NCBI GenBank assembly: GCA_965200895.1
Contig: CBDAVM010000001.1
Coordinates: forward strand, 1,116,001-1,180,000
Source: WTFV01 sp965200895
Lineage (GTDB): Bacteria; Acidobacteriota; Vicinamibacteria; Vicinamibacterales; UBA8438
DNA length: 64,000 bases
Direction of reading: 5' to 3'
In this document: piece after piece, positions 51,960 through 60,164 of the stretch
Position numbering within the stretch: the first letter of the stretch is position 1
Layout: each line of letters begins with the position of its first letter
Notes under the pieces: generated by a model
What the model was told of the DNA's origin: nothing
Databases searched by the model: none
The model's input: only the letters and a program-made list of their open reading frames with translations
Translations under genes and position numbers: made by a program

Positions 51960-53705
51960 CGACAGATCCCCCGAACCACCCTCGTCGTGATCGCGGCAGG
52001 CCTTCTGCTCGCCGGAGCGGGTGCCTCGGCGCAGTCCCCTCTCGACGAATACACCCCGGTGACCGGACAGATGCTTGTCGACCCGCCGGCGGACGACTGG
52101 CTCATGTGGCGTCGCAGCTATGGCCACTGGGGCCACAGCCCGCTCGACCAGATCGACACGGACAACGTGGGCGGCCTGCGACTGGCCTGGGCCTGGACCA
52201 TGGCCGAGGGCCTGCAGGAGACGACGCCGCTGGTGCACGACGGCATCATGTTCCTGGTGCAGGCATGCGATTACGTCGAGGCGCTCGACGTGCGCGACGG
52301 GACCCGCCTGTGGGAGTACCGTCGGCCGCGGGTCGAGCACGGCGCGACGCTGGCCTGCGCGAACCGCAACGGGACGCTCTTCGAGGACAAGCTGTTCATC
52401 GGCACCCACGACGCACACCTGGTGGCGCTCGACGCACGCACCGGCGAGGTGGTGTGGGACGTCACGGTCGGCGACTGGGAGGTCGGCCAGCACTACTCCG
52501 GCGGACCGCAGGTCATCAAGGGCCGCGTGGTGGCCGGGATGTCGGGCTGCTACTACCTGAACACGCGTTGCTGGATCTCGGCCCACGACGCCGGGACCGG
52601 GGAGGAGGTGTGGCGCACCTACACCATCCCCCGCCCCGGCGAGTTCGGCTACGACACCTGGGGCGACATCCCGGACGAGATGCGGCGCGGCGGCTCCTCG
52701 TGGAATGCGCCGAGCTACGACCCGGAGCTGAACCTGATCTACGCCGGCGTCGGGGTGCCGATTCCCTGGGGCTCGGTGCAGCGCGGCACCGGCGACGGCG
52801 ACGTGCTCTTCACCAACTCCACCCTCGCGCTCGACGCCGACACGGGTGAGATCGTGTGGTACTTCCAGCACACCCCGAACGACGAATGGGACCTCGACCA
52901 CCCGTTCGCGCGGCTGGTGGTCGACACCGAGGTGTCCCCCGACCCCGACGCGGTGGAGTGGCTGAACGGCGGGATCATCCCCGGCTCGCGGCGCAGGATC
53001 GTGACCGGCATCCCGGGCAAGACCGGCATCGTCTGGGCGCTCGACGCCGCCACCGGCGCATTCCTCTGGGCCGAGCCGACGAACCGCCAGAACGTCGTCG
53101 CCGACGTCGACGCCGAGAGCCGCCGGGTGATCCTCAACGAGGCGCTCAAGTTCCCGCAGGTCGGCGAGCCGGTCTTCGTCTGTCCGAGCCTGACCGGCGG
53201 CATCAACTGGAACGCGACCGCCTACCACCCGGGCGTCAACGCCCTCTATGCGCCGACCAACAACGTCTGCATGACCCTGACGCTGAACGCGTTCCGCGAC
53301 CGTCCCGGCTTCCACCACGGGTCGGCGCGGGCGACGCGCGAGCTGGCCCCCGATGTCGACGGGCAGGTCGGCATGCTCACCGCGATGGACCTGGCCACCG
53401 GCCGCACGCGGTGGGTGCACCGCCAGCGCGCCGGCATCGGCGGTTCGGTCCTGACGACCGGCGGCGGGCTGGTGTTCGTGACCGACGACGCGCGCCGCTT
53501 CCGGGCATTCGATGCCCGCACCGGCGCGATCCTCTGGGAGCGGATCCTCAACTCGAGCGCCGGCGGCTTCCCGGTGAGCTACATGCACGACGGCGTGCAG
53601 TACATCGCCATCGCGGCCGGGGGCGGCGTCAACTATCGGATGGTCACGCCGGAGATCCGGCAGCCGCCGCGCGGCAACATGCTCTGGGTCTTCCGGCTGC
53701 CGTGA
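51957..53705 (+). CDS. PQQ-type quinoprotein dehydrogenase
   Basis: This is a secreted 582-residue quinoprotein with the signal peptide MRQIPRTTLVVIAAGLLLAGAGASAQ. Blade motifs include WMWRRSYGHWGHSPLDQI-like DDWLMWRRSYGHWG, ALDARTGEVVWDV, LALDADTGEIVWYFQHTPNDEWDLDHPF and AMDLATGRTRWVHRQ. It ends MLWVFRLP. A Cys pair in GMSGCYYLNTRCWISAHD also occurs in its paralogue at 60165. SWNAPSYDPELNLIYAG is shared by the alcohol dehydrogenase-like group. No cytochrome domain is attached. The start is ATG 51957, preceded by GAGAGGA, and lies in the second unit of a 45-bp direct repeat. Confidence 0.92.
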   Translation: MRQIPRTTLVVIAAGLLLAGAGASAQSPLDEYTPVTGQMLVDPPADDWLMWRRSYGHWGHSPLDQIDTDNVGGLRLAWAWTMAEGLQETTPLVHDGIMFLVQACDYVEALDVRDGTRLWEYRRPRVEHGATLACANRNGTLFEDKLFIGTHDAHLVALDARTGEVVWDVTVGDWEVGQHYSGGPQVIKGRVVAGMSGCYYLNTRCWISAHDAGTGEEVWRTYTIPRPGEFGYDTWGDIPDEMRRGGSSWNAPSYDPELNLIYAGVGVPIPWGSVQRGTGDGDVLFTNSTLALDADTGEIVWYFQHTPNDEWDLDHPFARLVVDTEVSPDPDAVEWLNGGIIPGSRRRIVTGIPGKTGIVWALDAATGAFLWAEPTNRQNVVADVDAESRRVILNEALKFPQVGEPVFVCPSLTGGINWNATAYHPGVNALYAPTNNVCMTLTLNAFRDRPGFHHGSARATRELAPDVDGQVGMLTAMDLATGRTRWVHRQRAGIGGSVLTTGGGLVFVTDDARRFRAFDARTGAILWERILNSSAGGFPVSYMHDGVQYIAIAAGGGVNYRMVTPEIRQPPRGNMLWVFRLP

Positions 53706-53839
53706 GGCGGCTTCCGCGGTGCTCCGACGCTGCCCCGGATGGATTCATGGCTTCCTCTGGTGCGAACCAGCGACCAACCGTCCTGCTCCACCACCGCGAA
53801 TCGCATCCCGGCAGCGCCGTGTCCGGGGTACGATGGGCC

Positions 53840-54322
53840 GTGACACCGGAGTCAGGTCGTCTCGTCGAGGCGCTCGCGCAGGCCGCGGCAGAGATCGAGA
53901 ACGTCGGCACGCTCGTCCTCTTCGGTTCCCGCGCGGGAGTGCGGCCCCGTGAGAACAGCGACCTGGACGTCGCGATCCTGCCGGCGGAAACGGATGCCCC
54001 CGGCCGGCGCCGGCTGGTGGCGCGCACCGCCTCCGCGCTCGCACATCTGGCGCCGGACGGGCGCGTCGACGTCGTGCTGATCGACGAAGCGCCGGAACTG
54101 CTGCGGCAGCGCATCTTCACGCACGGCCTGGTCGTGTTGCAGCGCCGGCCCGCGGCGTGGCGGGCGTGCCGGGTGCGAACCATGCGCGAGCACGGCGACC
54201 GGGAACCCTATCGCTGCCTGCTCGCGCGCGCCCAGCGCCGGCGGCTCGTCGAGGGGAGGTTCGGTGGTCGATCGGGACGTGCTCTCGACTCGCTTGAACG
54301 CACTCGAAGGCTATCTGGCTGA
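53840..54322 (+). CDS. mntA: MntA-type minimal nucleotidyltransferase antitoxin
   Basis: This is a minimal nucleotidyltransferase of about 160 residues. The signature GSRAGVRPRENSDLDVAIL (G-S-x...S-D-x-D) holds two catalytic Asp, and the third is in GRVDVVLIDEAP. In MntA/HepT modules this enzyme adds AMP to the HEPN toxin and silences it. GTG 53840 is used as start; GTG 53819 is possible. The C-terminus overlaps the HepT start by 59 bp, an unusually long overlap, and its last 25 residues may be a read-through tail. Confidence 0.8.
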   Translation: MTPESGRLVEALAQAAAEIENVGTLVLFGSRAGVRPRENSDLDVAILPAETDAPGRRRLVARTASALAHLAPDGRVDVVLIDEAPELLRQRIFTHGLVVLQRRPAAWRACRVRTMREHGDREPYRCLLARAQRRRLVEGRFGGRSGRALDSLERTRRLSG

Positions 54323-54686
54323 GCTGCGTCCCTTCCGCCGCTGTTCCCGCGACGAGTTCGTTCGCGAACCCGGTCTGCATCACCTGGCCGAGCGGCTCCT
54401 GCACCTGGTCTGCGAGTGCGTCCTCGACATCGCGCACCACATCATCGCCGACGAGGGTTACCGGCAGCCAGCCACCTGTCGGGATGCGATCAGCGTACTG
54501 GCCGAGCAGGGCGTCGTCGACGATGGGCTGGCGCGTCGACTCGAAGACTGGATGGGATTCCGCAACGTACTGGTCCACGCCTACCTCGACGTGGACCACG
54601 GCCGCTCCCACGACGCCATCACGCACGATCTGCCGGACATCGAAGCGTTCGCACGCGCCGTCGCGACGCTGCTGCCGGATGCGTGA
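54264..54686 (+). CDS. hepT: HepT-type HEPN toxin ribonuclease
   Basis: The protein has 140 residues and is all-helical by composition, of the DUF86 HEPN family. The RNase motif R-x4-H is RNVLVH, and the Tyr that the partner enzyme AMPylates follows at once (HAYLDV). GAGGGGAGGT stands before the GTG start at 54264. It lies directly after the nucleotidyltransferase, the standard order of the module. Toxin function is inferred from the family. Confidence 0.85.
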   Translation: MVDRDVLSTRLNALEGYLAELRPFRRCSRDEFVREPGLHHLAERLLHLVCECVLDIAHHIIADEGYRQPATCRDAISVLAEQGVVDDGLARRLEDWMGFRNVLVHAYLDVDHGRSHDAITHDLPDIEAFARAVATLLPDA

Positions 54687-54706
54687 ACACGCCGCGCCGA
54701 CTCGCC

Positions 54707-54892
54707 GTGCCTCTCGGTGGGCATGGGCAGCACTTCGATGCGGCCGTCGGTGAACTCGAGCAGGCGGCGGGCATGGTCCGTGAGCCACAGGTAGTGCTCG
54801 TCGCCCCAACAGCCCTGGGGCGGCATGGCTTCGGCGAGAAGCGCATTCAGGGCGTCCTGGGAAGTCGTTGCCGACACCGTCCCCTGCGTCAT
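54707..54892 (-). pseudogene. N-terminal fragment of a Uma2-family (DUF820) nuclease gene
   Basis: Sixty-two residues (MTQGTVSATTSQDALNALLA, then PPQGCWGDEHYLWLTDHARRLLEF and TDGRIEVLPMPTERH) match the first part of Uma2 proteins, which are PD-(D/E)XK-like nucleases. The sequence then runs into the tail of hepT on the other strand, and the catalytic domain is missing. It is a truncated relic. Confidence 0.65.
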
Positions 54893-54920
54893 GGCCGCGG
54901 CCCCGTCGAAGAACAGTCCC

Positions 54921-57092
54921 TCACGGCAGCGCGTAGGCCACCAGCGAGCCGGGAAACCCGGTCTGGATGCTGCCGATCTGCACCACGATGTACTGCCTGT
55001 CCTGGTGCAGGTAGGTCATCATGCCGTACTGCCCGGGGGCGGGCAGCTCCACGCTGCCGAGGATCTCGCCGGTGTGCTTGTCGCGGCCGTGCAGCAGGAG
55101 CGGCGCGTCCGGCACGATCTGCCGCGTCCCCTCGCTGAGCGCGCGGGTCTGCACCAGCAGGTCGCCGGCCACCATCTGGATCGAGAAGCCGGCGCCGCCG
55201 GCGTTGGGGATGTCGACGCCGGCCAGCCGCGGATGCTCGCGGATCACCTGCGCGGTCTCGCCCACCGGCAGCGACCACGCCTTCTCGCCGGTGTGCATGC
55301 GGTACGCGGTGAGCTGGTTGTCCATCGGCTGGTAGAGCCGCAGGCCGTCGATGCGCGGCAGCCCGCTCACCGAGACGAACGGCTCCTGCTCGGGGGTGGG
55401 CCGGCGGAAGCCGCCGGGCAGCCACGCGGCGACCGTGGTTCCGGTGGTGGGGGTCGAGTTGGGCGTGGCGCCGCCGGGACCGGGGCGCGCGTAGTCGGGG
55501 TTGTCGTGGTCGACGCCGCCGGTCGGCCGCATGAACGACGGGGCGTTGCAGCTCCGGCGGTGGGAGTTGAACAGCATCCCGGTGCTCGGGTCCGCGACCG
55601 GCGGGTGCGGGATGATGTTGCCGCCGCCGAGACAGCCGACGTTGTTGTAGAAGTCGTTCGCGTGGTCCTCCGGCAGCGCCGGCACGTAGAGGCCGCCGAC
55701 GCGGTAGTGCTCGAGGATCGCCAGCGCCTCCTGCCGGAGCTCCGGGGTGTAGTCGATGACGAACTCCTCGGTGAGGCCCGTGAGCACGATGGGATCGACC
55801 GGCTCCGGCCGGGTGGGATACGCCTGGCGGGGCGACGTGTAGTTGCCGGGCACCTCGGTCTGGATGACCTCGCGGTCCACGATGGGCCAGATCGGCTCGC
55901 CGGTCTCGCGGTTGAACGCGAAGATCAGCCCCTGCTTGGTGTTCTGGATCAACGCCGGCACGGTCTCCCCGTCGACCATCAGGTCCATCAGGATGGGCGC
56001 GGTCGGCAGGTCGTAGTTCCACTGGTCGCTGCGGTGGATCTGGAAGTGCCAGCGCCGCTCCCCGGTCCGCACGTCGAGGGCGAGGACGCAGCCGCCGAAC
56101 AGGTTGTCGCCGGGCCGATGGCCGGTGTAGCTCTGGACCGTCGAGGCGTTGGTCACCAGGTACACCAGCCCCAGCTCGGGGTCGGCCGAGGCCGGCGCCC
56201 AGGTCGACATGTCACCCGACCACTGCCAGGCGTCGTTGTGCCACGTCTCGTGCCCGAACTCGCCGGGGCGCGGGATCATGTGGAACTTCCACAGGAACTC
56301 GCCCGTGGCCGCGTCGAAGCCCATCACGTCGCCGGGCACGTTCTCGATGCGCGTCTGCCCGTAGCTCGGCTGGTGGCCGATCAGCACCACGACCACGCCG
56401 TTGACGACGATGGGCGGGGCCGAACTCGTGACCATGCCCAGCTCGCGGGGAATGCCGTAGCCCGGGTCGTAGCTGGCCGAGCGATCCAGCCAGCGGCCCC
56501 AGTCCTCGACCAGCGGCGGGATGAGATCCAGACCGCCGGACTGCGGGAAGCCGTCGAGCGGAATCGGGCGGCCCCAGCCCTCCAGCGGGCGGCCGGTTTC
56601 GGCATCGAGCGCCCACAGGAAGAAGGCGGGGCTGGTGACGAAGATCACGCCGCGGCCGTCCACCTCGGCGTAGGCCACGCCCTTGCCGTAGGCCTGCCGC
56701 GGCGAGCGCAGGTGCCGCACCGTCTCCGGCTCGCGAAAGGTCCACAGCGTCTCGCCCGTGCCGGGATCGATCGCCACCACCTGCCGGCGGGGCGACGCCA
56801 CGGTGTAGAGGACGCCGTCGACATAGATCGGCGTGGCGCGGTTGAAGTAGTCGATGTTGGGCCCGAAGTTGTCGCCGCGCCAGATCCAGGCGACCTCCAG
56901 GTTCGAGAAGTTGCCGCCGTCGATCTGATCGAGCGGCGACGAGCGCGTGTGCCCGGCGTCGCCGCCGAGGTAGCGCCATTCGCCGTTCCCGGTGCCGGGC
57001 AGGCGCTGGGCGGGCGCGGCGGCGGCGGTCAGCAGCAGCGCGGCGCAGGCCGCGGCGGGAACGAACATCGAACGTCGGCAGACTCTTCTCAT
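54921..57092 (-). CDS. PQQ-type quinoprotein dehydrogenase, large
   Basis: This is a 723-residue secreted quinoprotein with the signal peptide MRRVCRRSMFVPAAACAALLLTAAAAPAQ. The start blade is NGEWRYLGGDAGHTRSSPLDQI, followed by AIDPGTGETLWTFRE, LALDVRTGERRWHFQIHRSDQWNYD and FAFNRETGEPIWPIVDREV. It ends LVAYALP. Its architecture is closest to the gene at 47092 (same spacing of GEWxYxGGD, HxGDNLF and TGEPxWPIV). It carries an insert rich in Gly/Asn near residue 480 (NNVGCLGGGNIIPHPP, then RRSCNAPSFMRPTGG) with two Cys. It has no heme domain. It is convergent with the TA module and divergent from nothing obvious; vapC2 starts its own unit 91 bp upstream. Confidence 0.9.
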   Translation of the reverse strand: MRRVCRRSMFVPAAACAALLLTAAAAPAQRLPGTGNGEWRYLGGDAGHTRSSPLDQIDGGNFSNLEVAWIWRGDNFGPNIDYFNRATPIYVDGVLYTVASPRRQVVAIDPGTGETLWTFREPETVRHLRSPRQAYGKGVAYAEVDGRGVIFVTSPAFFLWALDAETGRPLEGWGRPIPLDGFPQSGGLDLIPPLVEDWGRWLDRSASYDPGYGIPRELGMVTSSAPPIVVNGVVVVLIGHQPSYGQTRIENVPGDVMGFDAATGEFLWKFHMIPRPGEFGHETWHNDAWQWSGDMSTWAPASADPELGLVYLVTNASTVQSYTGHRPGDNLFGGCVLALDVRTGERRWHFQIHRSDQWNYDLPTAPILMDLMVDGETVPALIQNTKQGLIFAFNRETGEPIWPIVDREVIQTEVPGNYTSPRQAYPTRPEPVDPIVLTGLTEEFVIDYTPELRQEALAILEHYRVGGLYVPALPEDHANDFYNNVGCLGGGNIIPHPPVADPSTGMLFNSHRRSCNAPSFMRPTGGVDHDNPDYARPGPGGATPNSTPTTGTTVAAWLPGGFRRPTPEQEPFVSVSGLPRIDGLRLYQPMDNQLTAYRMHTGEKAWSLPVGETAQVIREHPRLAGVDIPNAGGAGFSIQMVAGDLLVQTRALSEGTRQIVPDAPLLLHGRDKHTGEILGSVELPAPGQYGMMTYLHQDRQYIVVQIGSIQTGFPGSLVAYALP

Positions 57093-57183
57093 GATGGTTC
57101 CATTCAACCACAGAGGCCGGCGGCCTCCCAACCCACGTGAAGGTCCCCGTGACCCGGGGTTAGCGTTCACGAATCGACGGCGG

Positions 57184-57615
57184 TCACGACTTCAGGGGAT
57201 GTCGCCACCGGAGTCCCGGGAAGCGGGCGAAGTCGCCATCGGTTGTAATCCACTCGCAGCCGTGCTCGATGGCCATGGCGGCGAGCCAGGCGTCGGGCAC
57301 CAGATTGCCCTTCGCGCCGACCGCGTCGCACAGACGTCGGAAGATCCGCCAGTGATCAGGCCCCGGCGAAACCATCACGCGGTTCGGGCGCTTCCGCACA
57401 TCCTCCGCGAATTGCATCGCGTCGGCCAGCGGGCTCGGGGCTGCGAAGATGCGCGGGTGGGTGACGACGCGCACGAAACCGCTGATGACGAGGTCGCTCA
57501 GTCCGAAGGCCGCGTCGGCATTGGCAGTCGATTCCAGCCAGTCGCGATAGGCCCGATGGTTGCGTGCGTCTTCTCGGTGCGCGTAGACGAGCACGTTGAC
57601 GTCGGGGAGAATCAC
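57184..57615 (-). CDS. vapC: VapC-type PIN-domain ribonuclease toxin (second module)
   Basis: This 143-residue PIN nuclease has the acidic residues in LPDVNVLVYAHRED, in the SGFVRVVTHPRIF segment, VPDAWLAAMA and TTDGDFARF. The third block uses Asp as in the vapC at 34766, but the second acidic position reads Gly-Phe instead of Glu-Phe (SGFVR for GEFLR), so one conserved acid may be replaced. The start is ATG 57615, overlapping the antitoxin stop by 4 bp. Confidence 0.9.
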   Translation of the reverse strand: MILPDVNVLVYAHREDARNHRAYRDWLESTANADAAFGLSDLVISGFVRVVTHPRIFAAPSPLADAMQFAEDVRKRPNRVMVSPGPDHWRIFRRLCDAVGAKGNLVPDAWLAAMAIEHGCEWITTDGDFARFPGLRWRHPLKS

Positions 57616-57851
57616 TCCACGCCGTCCATCACGTCGAGCAGGGATGCCGAATCATCCAAATCGATTCCCGGAAGCAGCCCGCCACGGCCCGTGGTCGTGA
57701 GCCGGACGGGTGGAGGCGGCTCGGCGTTCGTTCGGGCCAGCCGGGCCCGCAACGACTCCTCGACAATCGCCGTCAGCGTCATTCCGCACTTGGCTGCCTC
57801 GCGTTTCGCTTCCAGCAGGAGGCTGTCCGCCAGTCGGATGGTCGTCCGCAT
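57612..57851 (-). CDS. vapB: VapB-type ribbon-helix-helix antitoxin (second module)
   Basis: This 79-residue antitoxin starts at ATG 57851: MRTTIRLADSLLLEAKREAAKCGMTLTAIVEESLRARLAR is an RHH domain. The tail LLPGIDLDDSASLLDVMDGVE is the toxin-binding end, comparable to GVNFDDRDALYDWME of the first module. The partner VapC overlaps by 4 bp. An inverted repeat covers the region just before the ATG. Confidence 0.9.
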   Translation of the reverse strand: MRTTIRLADSLLLEAKREAAKCGMTLTAIVEESLRARLARTNAEPPPPVRLTTTGRGGLLPGIDLDDSASLLDVMDGVE

Positions 57852-57886
57852 GACATCAAAGCATATGCCATACGCGTCAATATGTC
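57852..57886. promoter_or_regulatory. inverted repeat upstream of the second vapB
   Basis: GACAT at 57852-57856 and ATGTC at 57882-57886 face each other around the palindrome gcatatgc (57861-57868). The position directly before the vapB start fits an autoregulatory operator. Confidence 0.45.
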
Positions 57887-58063
57887 CATCGATGATGTTC
57901 ACCCTCGCGAGGCGCGGAGCGCGACGATTCCCCGCGGGGGCGCCTGGTCTGATGCGCGTTGACATCCATCCGTGTGTCCAGATTAGAGTTCGGCTTGGCG
58001 GTCGTGCGGTGTGTGTACCGGCTGGAGACCGTCGGGTGAACAGCCACGGACAGAGGAGGAGTG

Positions 58064-60129
58064 ATGCCCCAGCGTCATCGTGCGGTCGTCGTCACCCCTG
58101 TGTGGGCAGTCGCGTTCGCCGCCCTCGCCGTCGGCCTCGCCGGGCAGGAGTCCGAGCCGGGCCGGGGCTATCCCTCGACCGACTGGCCGTTCACGGGCGG
58201 GAACTGGTCGAGCTCGCGCTACTCCATGCTGGACGAGATCGCCACCGGCACGCTCGATCGCCTCGGCGCCGCGTGGGTGGCGCCGCTTCCCGGCGGCGCC
58301 GCGTCGCGCGCGACCCCGGTGGTGCAGGACGGTGTGATCTACCTGACGGGCGGCGCCAACGTCTTCGCCTTCGACGCGCGGACAGGCGGTCCGGTCTGGC
58401 GCTGGCAGCCGGACCCCGCGGCGGGACGGGTGCCATCGTGGCAGGGCGTCGTGCTGGCCGACGACCTGGTCGTCTTCGGCACGCGCAGCGGGGAGGTGCT
58501 GGCGCTGCGCCGCGACACCGGCGAGCTGGCCTGGGCCACCCGCGTCGGGAGTGAAGAGCGGACGCGGGGCGAGACGGTGACCACGGCGCCGATGTACGCC
58601 CGCGGGAAAGTGTTCGTGGGCCTCGCCAACGGCGACATCGGCGGCCAGGGGCGGGTGCTCGCCCTCGACGCCGCGACCGGCGCGGTGGAGTGGACCTTCT
58701 TCGTGGTGCCCCGGCCGGGCGAGTTCGGCCACGACACCTGGCCGCAGGACAACGACTCGTGGGAGTTCGGCGGCGGTGGAGTCTGGCTCGTGGGCACGGT
58801 CGATCCCGACCTGGGCATGGTCTACTTCTCCACCGGCAACCCGGTGCCGATGTTCGGCGGCGAGATCCGGGCGGGCGACAATCTGTTCACCGCCTCGGTG
58901 CTCGCGCTCGACATGGAGACGGGCGAGCGGCGCTGGCACTACCAGGTGGTGCGCCACGACATCTGGGACGCCGACATCGCCACGCCGCTGCTGCTCTACG
59001 ACACGACGGTCGACGGCGAACCGGTGAAGGCGGTGGCCGCGATGCGCGCCGACGGCTATCTCTTCCTGTTCAACCGCGAGACCGGAGAGCCGCTGCTGCC
59101 GATAGAGGAGCGCGAGGTGCCGCAGGACGCGCACCAGCGCACCGCGCCCACCCAGCCGTTCCCGGTGCGGACCGAGACCATCCTGCCGGAGTGCTCGTAC
59201 TGGCGCGACCGCGTGCCGCCGCCGTTCCAGCTCAACTGCAGCAACTACACGCCGCCGTCGGTCGACGAGCAGACCGTCGTCGCACCGGGTGTGCCGATCC
59301 CGCTGGTGCGGGTCACGCCGCTGGCGTTCTCGCCCCGGACCGGCTACATCTACGCGCAGGGCCGCGCGCATGTCGGCCGCGCCCGCCGCTTCGCGGACCC
59401 GTTCGTCTGGAACACCGCCCGGTTCCACCTGACGCTGCCCGACGCGGTCGGGATCCTCGCCGCCGTCGACACCCGGACCGGTCGCGTGGCCTGGAGAAAG
59501 GAGATGCCGAGCGCGTTCCTCGGCACGAGCGGACCGCTGGTCACCGCCGGCGGGCTGCTGTTCCGCGGCTCCCCGGGAGGCCAGGTGGAGGCGTACGATG
59601 TCGACACCGGTGTCCGCCGCTGGGCATTCCGGACCAGTCCCGAAGGGGCCCGGCTGCGTCCGGGGCCGGCGTCGACCTATGCGCTGGACGGCGCGCAGTA
59701 CATCGCGGTGGCGATGGGGCCGGCGCTCTGGGCGTTCGCGCTCGACGGCGCGGAGCCGGCGCGCGGCGAGCCGTCGCCGGACCCGCCGGTGGACGACCAG
59801 CCGAGCGGCCCCGCCCCGCGGGAGACGGACGAGATCGACACGGCGACGCTGCTCGAGAACCCGCGCGGCTCGGTCGGCGGTCGGCGGTATGCCTTCGACG
59901 AGCACAACTTCAACCCGGTCCGCGCCCGCGTCACCGCCGGCACGCGCGTCCGCTTCACCAACAACGGCGAGCTGGCGCACACCGTGGCGGGGCGCGACGG
60001 AAGCTGGAGCACCGGCGTGCTCACGCCGGGCATGTGGGGCTTCGTCACGTTCGACGACCCGGGGACGTTCCTCTACCACTGCGAGGACCATCCCTGGGCG
60101 GTCGGGAGATCACGGTCGATCCGCAGTGA
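58064..60129 (+). pseudogene. PQQ-type dehydrogenase fused to a cupredoxin domain, frameshifted at its last codons
   Basis: This quinoprotein has a signal peptide (MPQRHRAVVVTPVWAVAFAALAVGLAGQ) and propeller motifs such as FDARTGGPVWRWQ, ALDMETGERRWHYQVVRHDIWDAD and FNRETGEPLLPIEERE. From about residue 615 comes a plastocyanin-like domain: DEHNFNPVRARVTAGTRVRFTNNGELAHTV, then GTFLYHCEDHPW, with His, Cys and His as copper ligands. A natural C-terminus EITVDPQ-stop at 60127-60129 is reached only if one G is added in gtcgggagatc (about 60107). Without it the frame runs on to 60406 through the next gene. Enzyme and cupredoxin in one chain suggests direct electron hand-off. The lesion spares almost all of the protein, so function may persist. 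GAGGAGGA precedes ATG 58064. Confidence 0.85.
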
Positions 60130-60164
60130 CTTGTGCGGGCGCACTCGTGTTACGGTGATCCACC

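Noticed and set aside
57959..57988. TTGACA promoter upstream of the cupredoxin quinoprotein gene
   Set aside because: The -35 match is perfect, but no acceptable -10 lies 16-18 bp downstream (attaga is the best), so it was not called.
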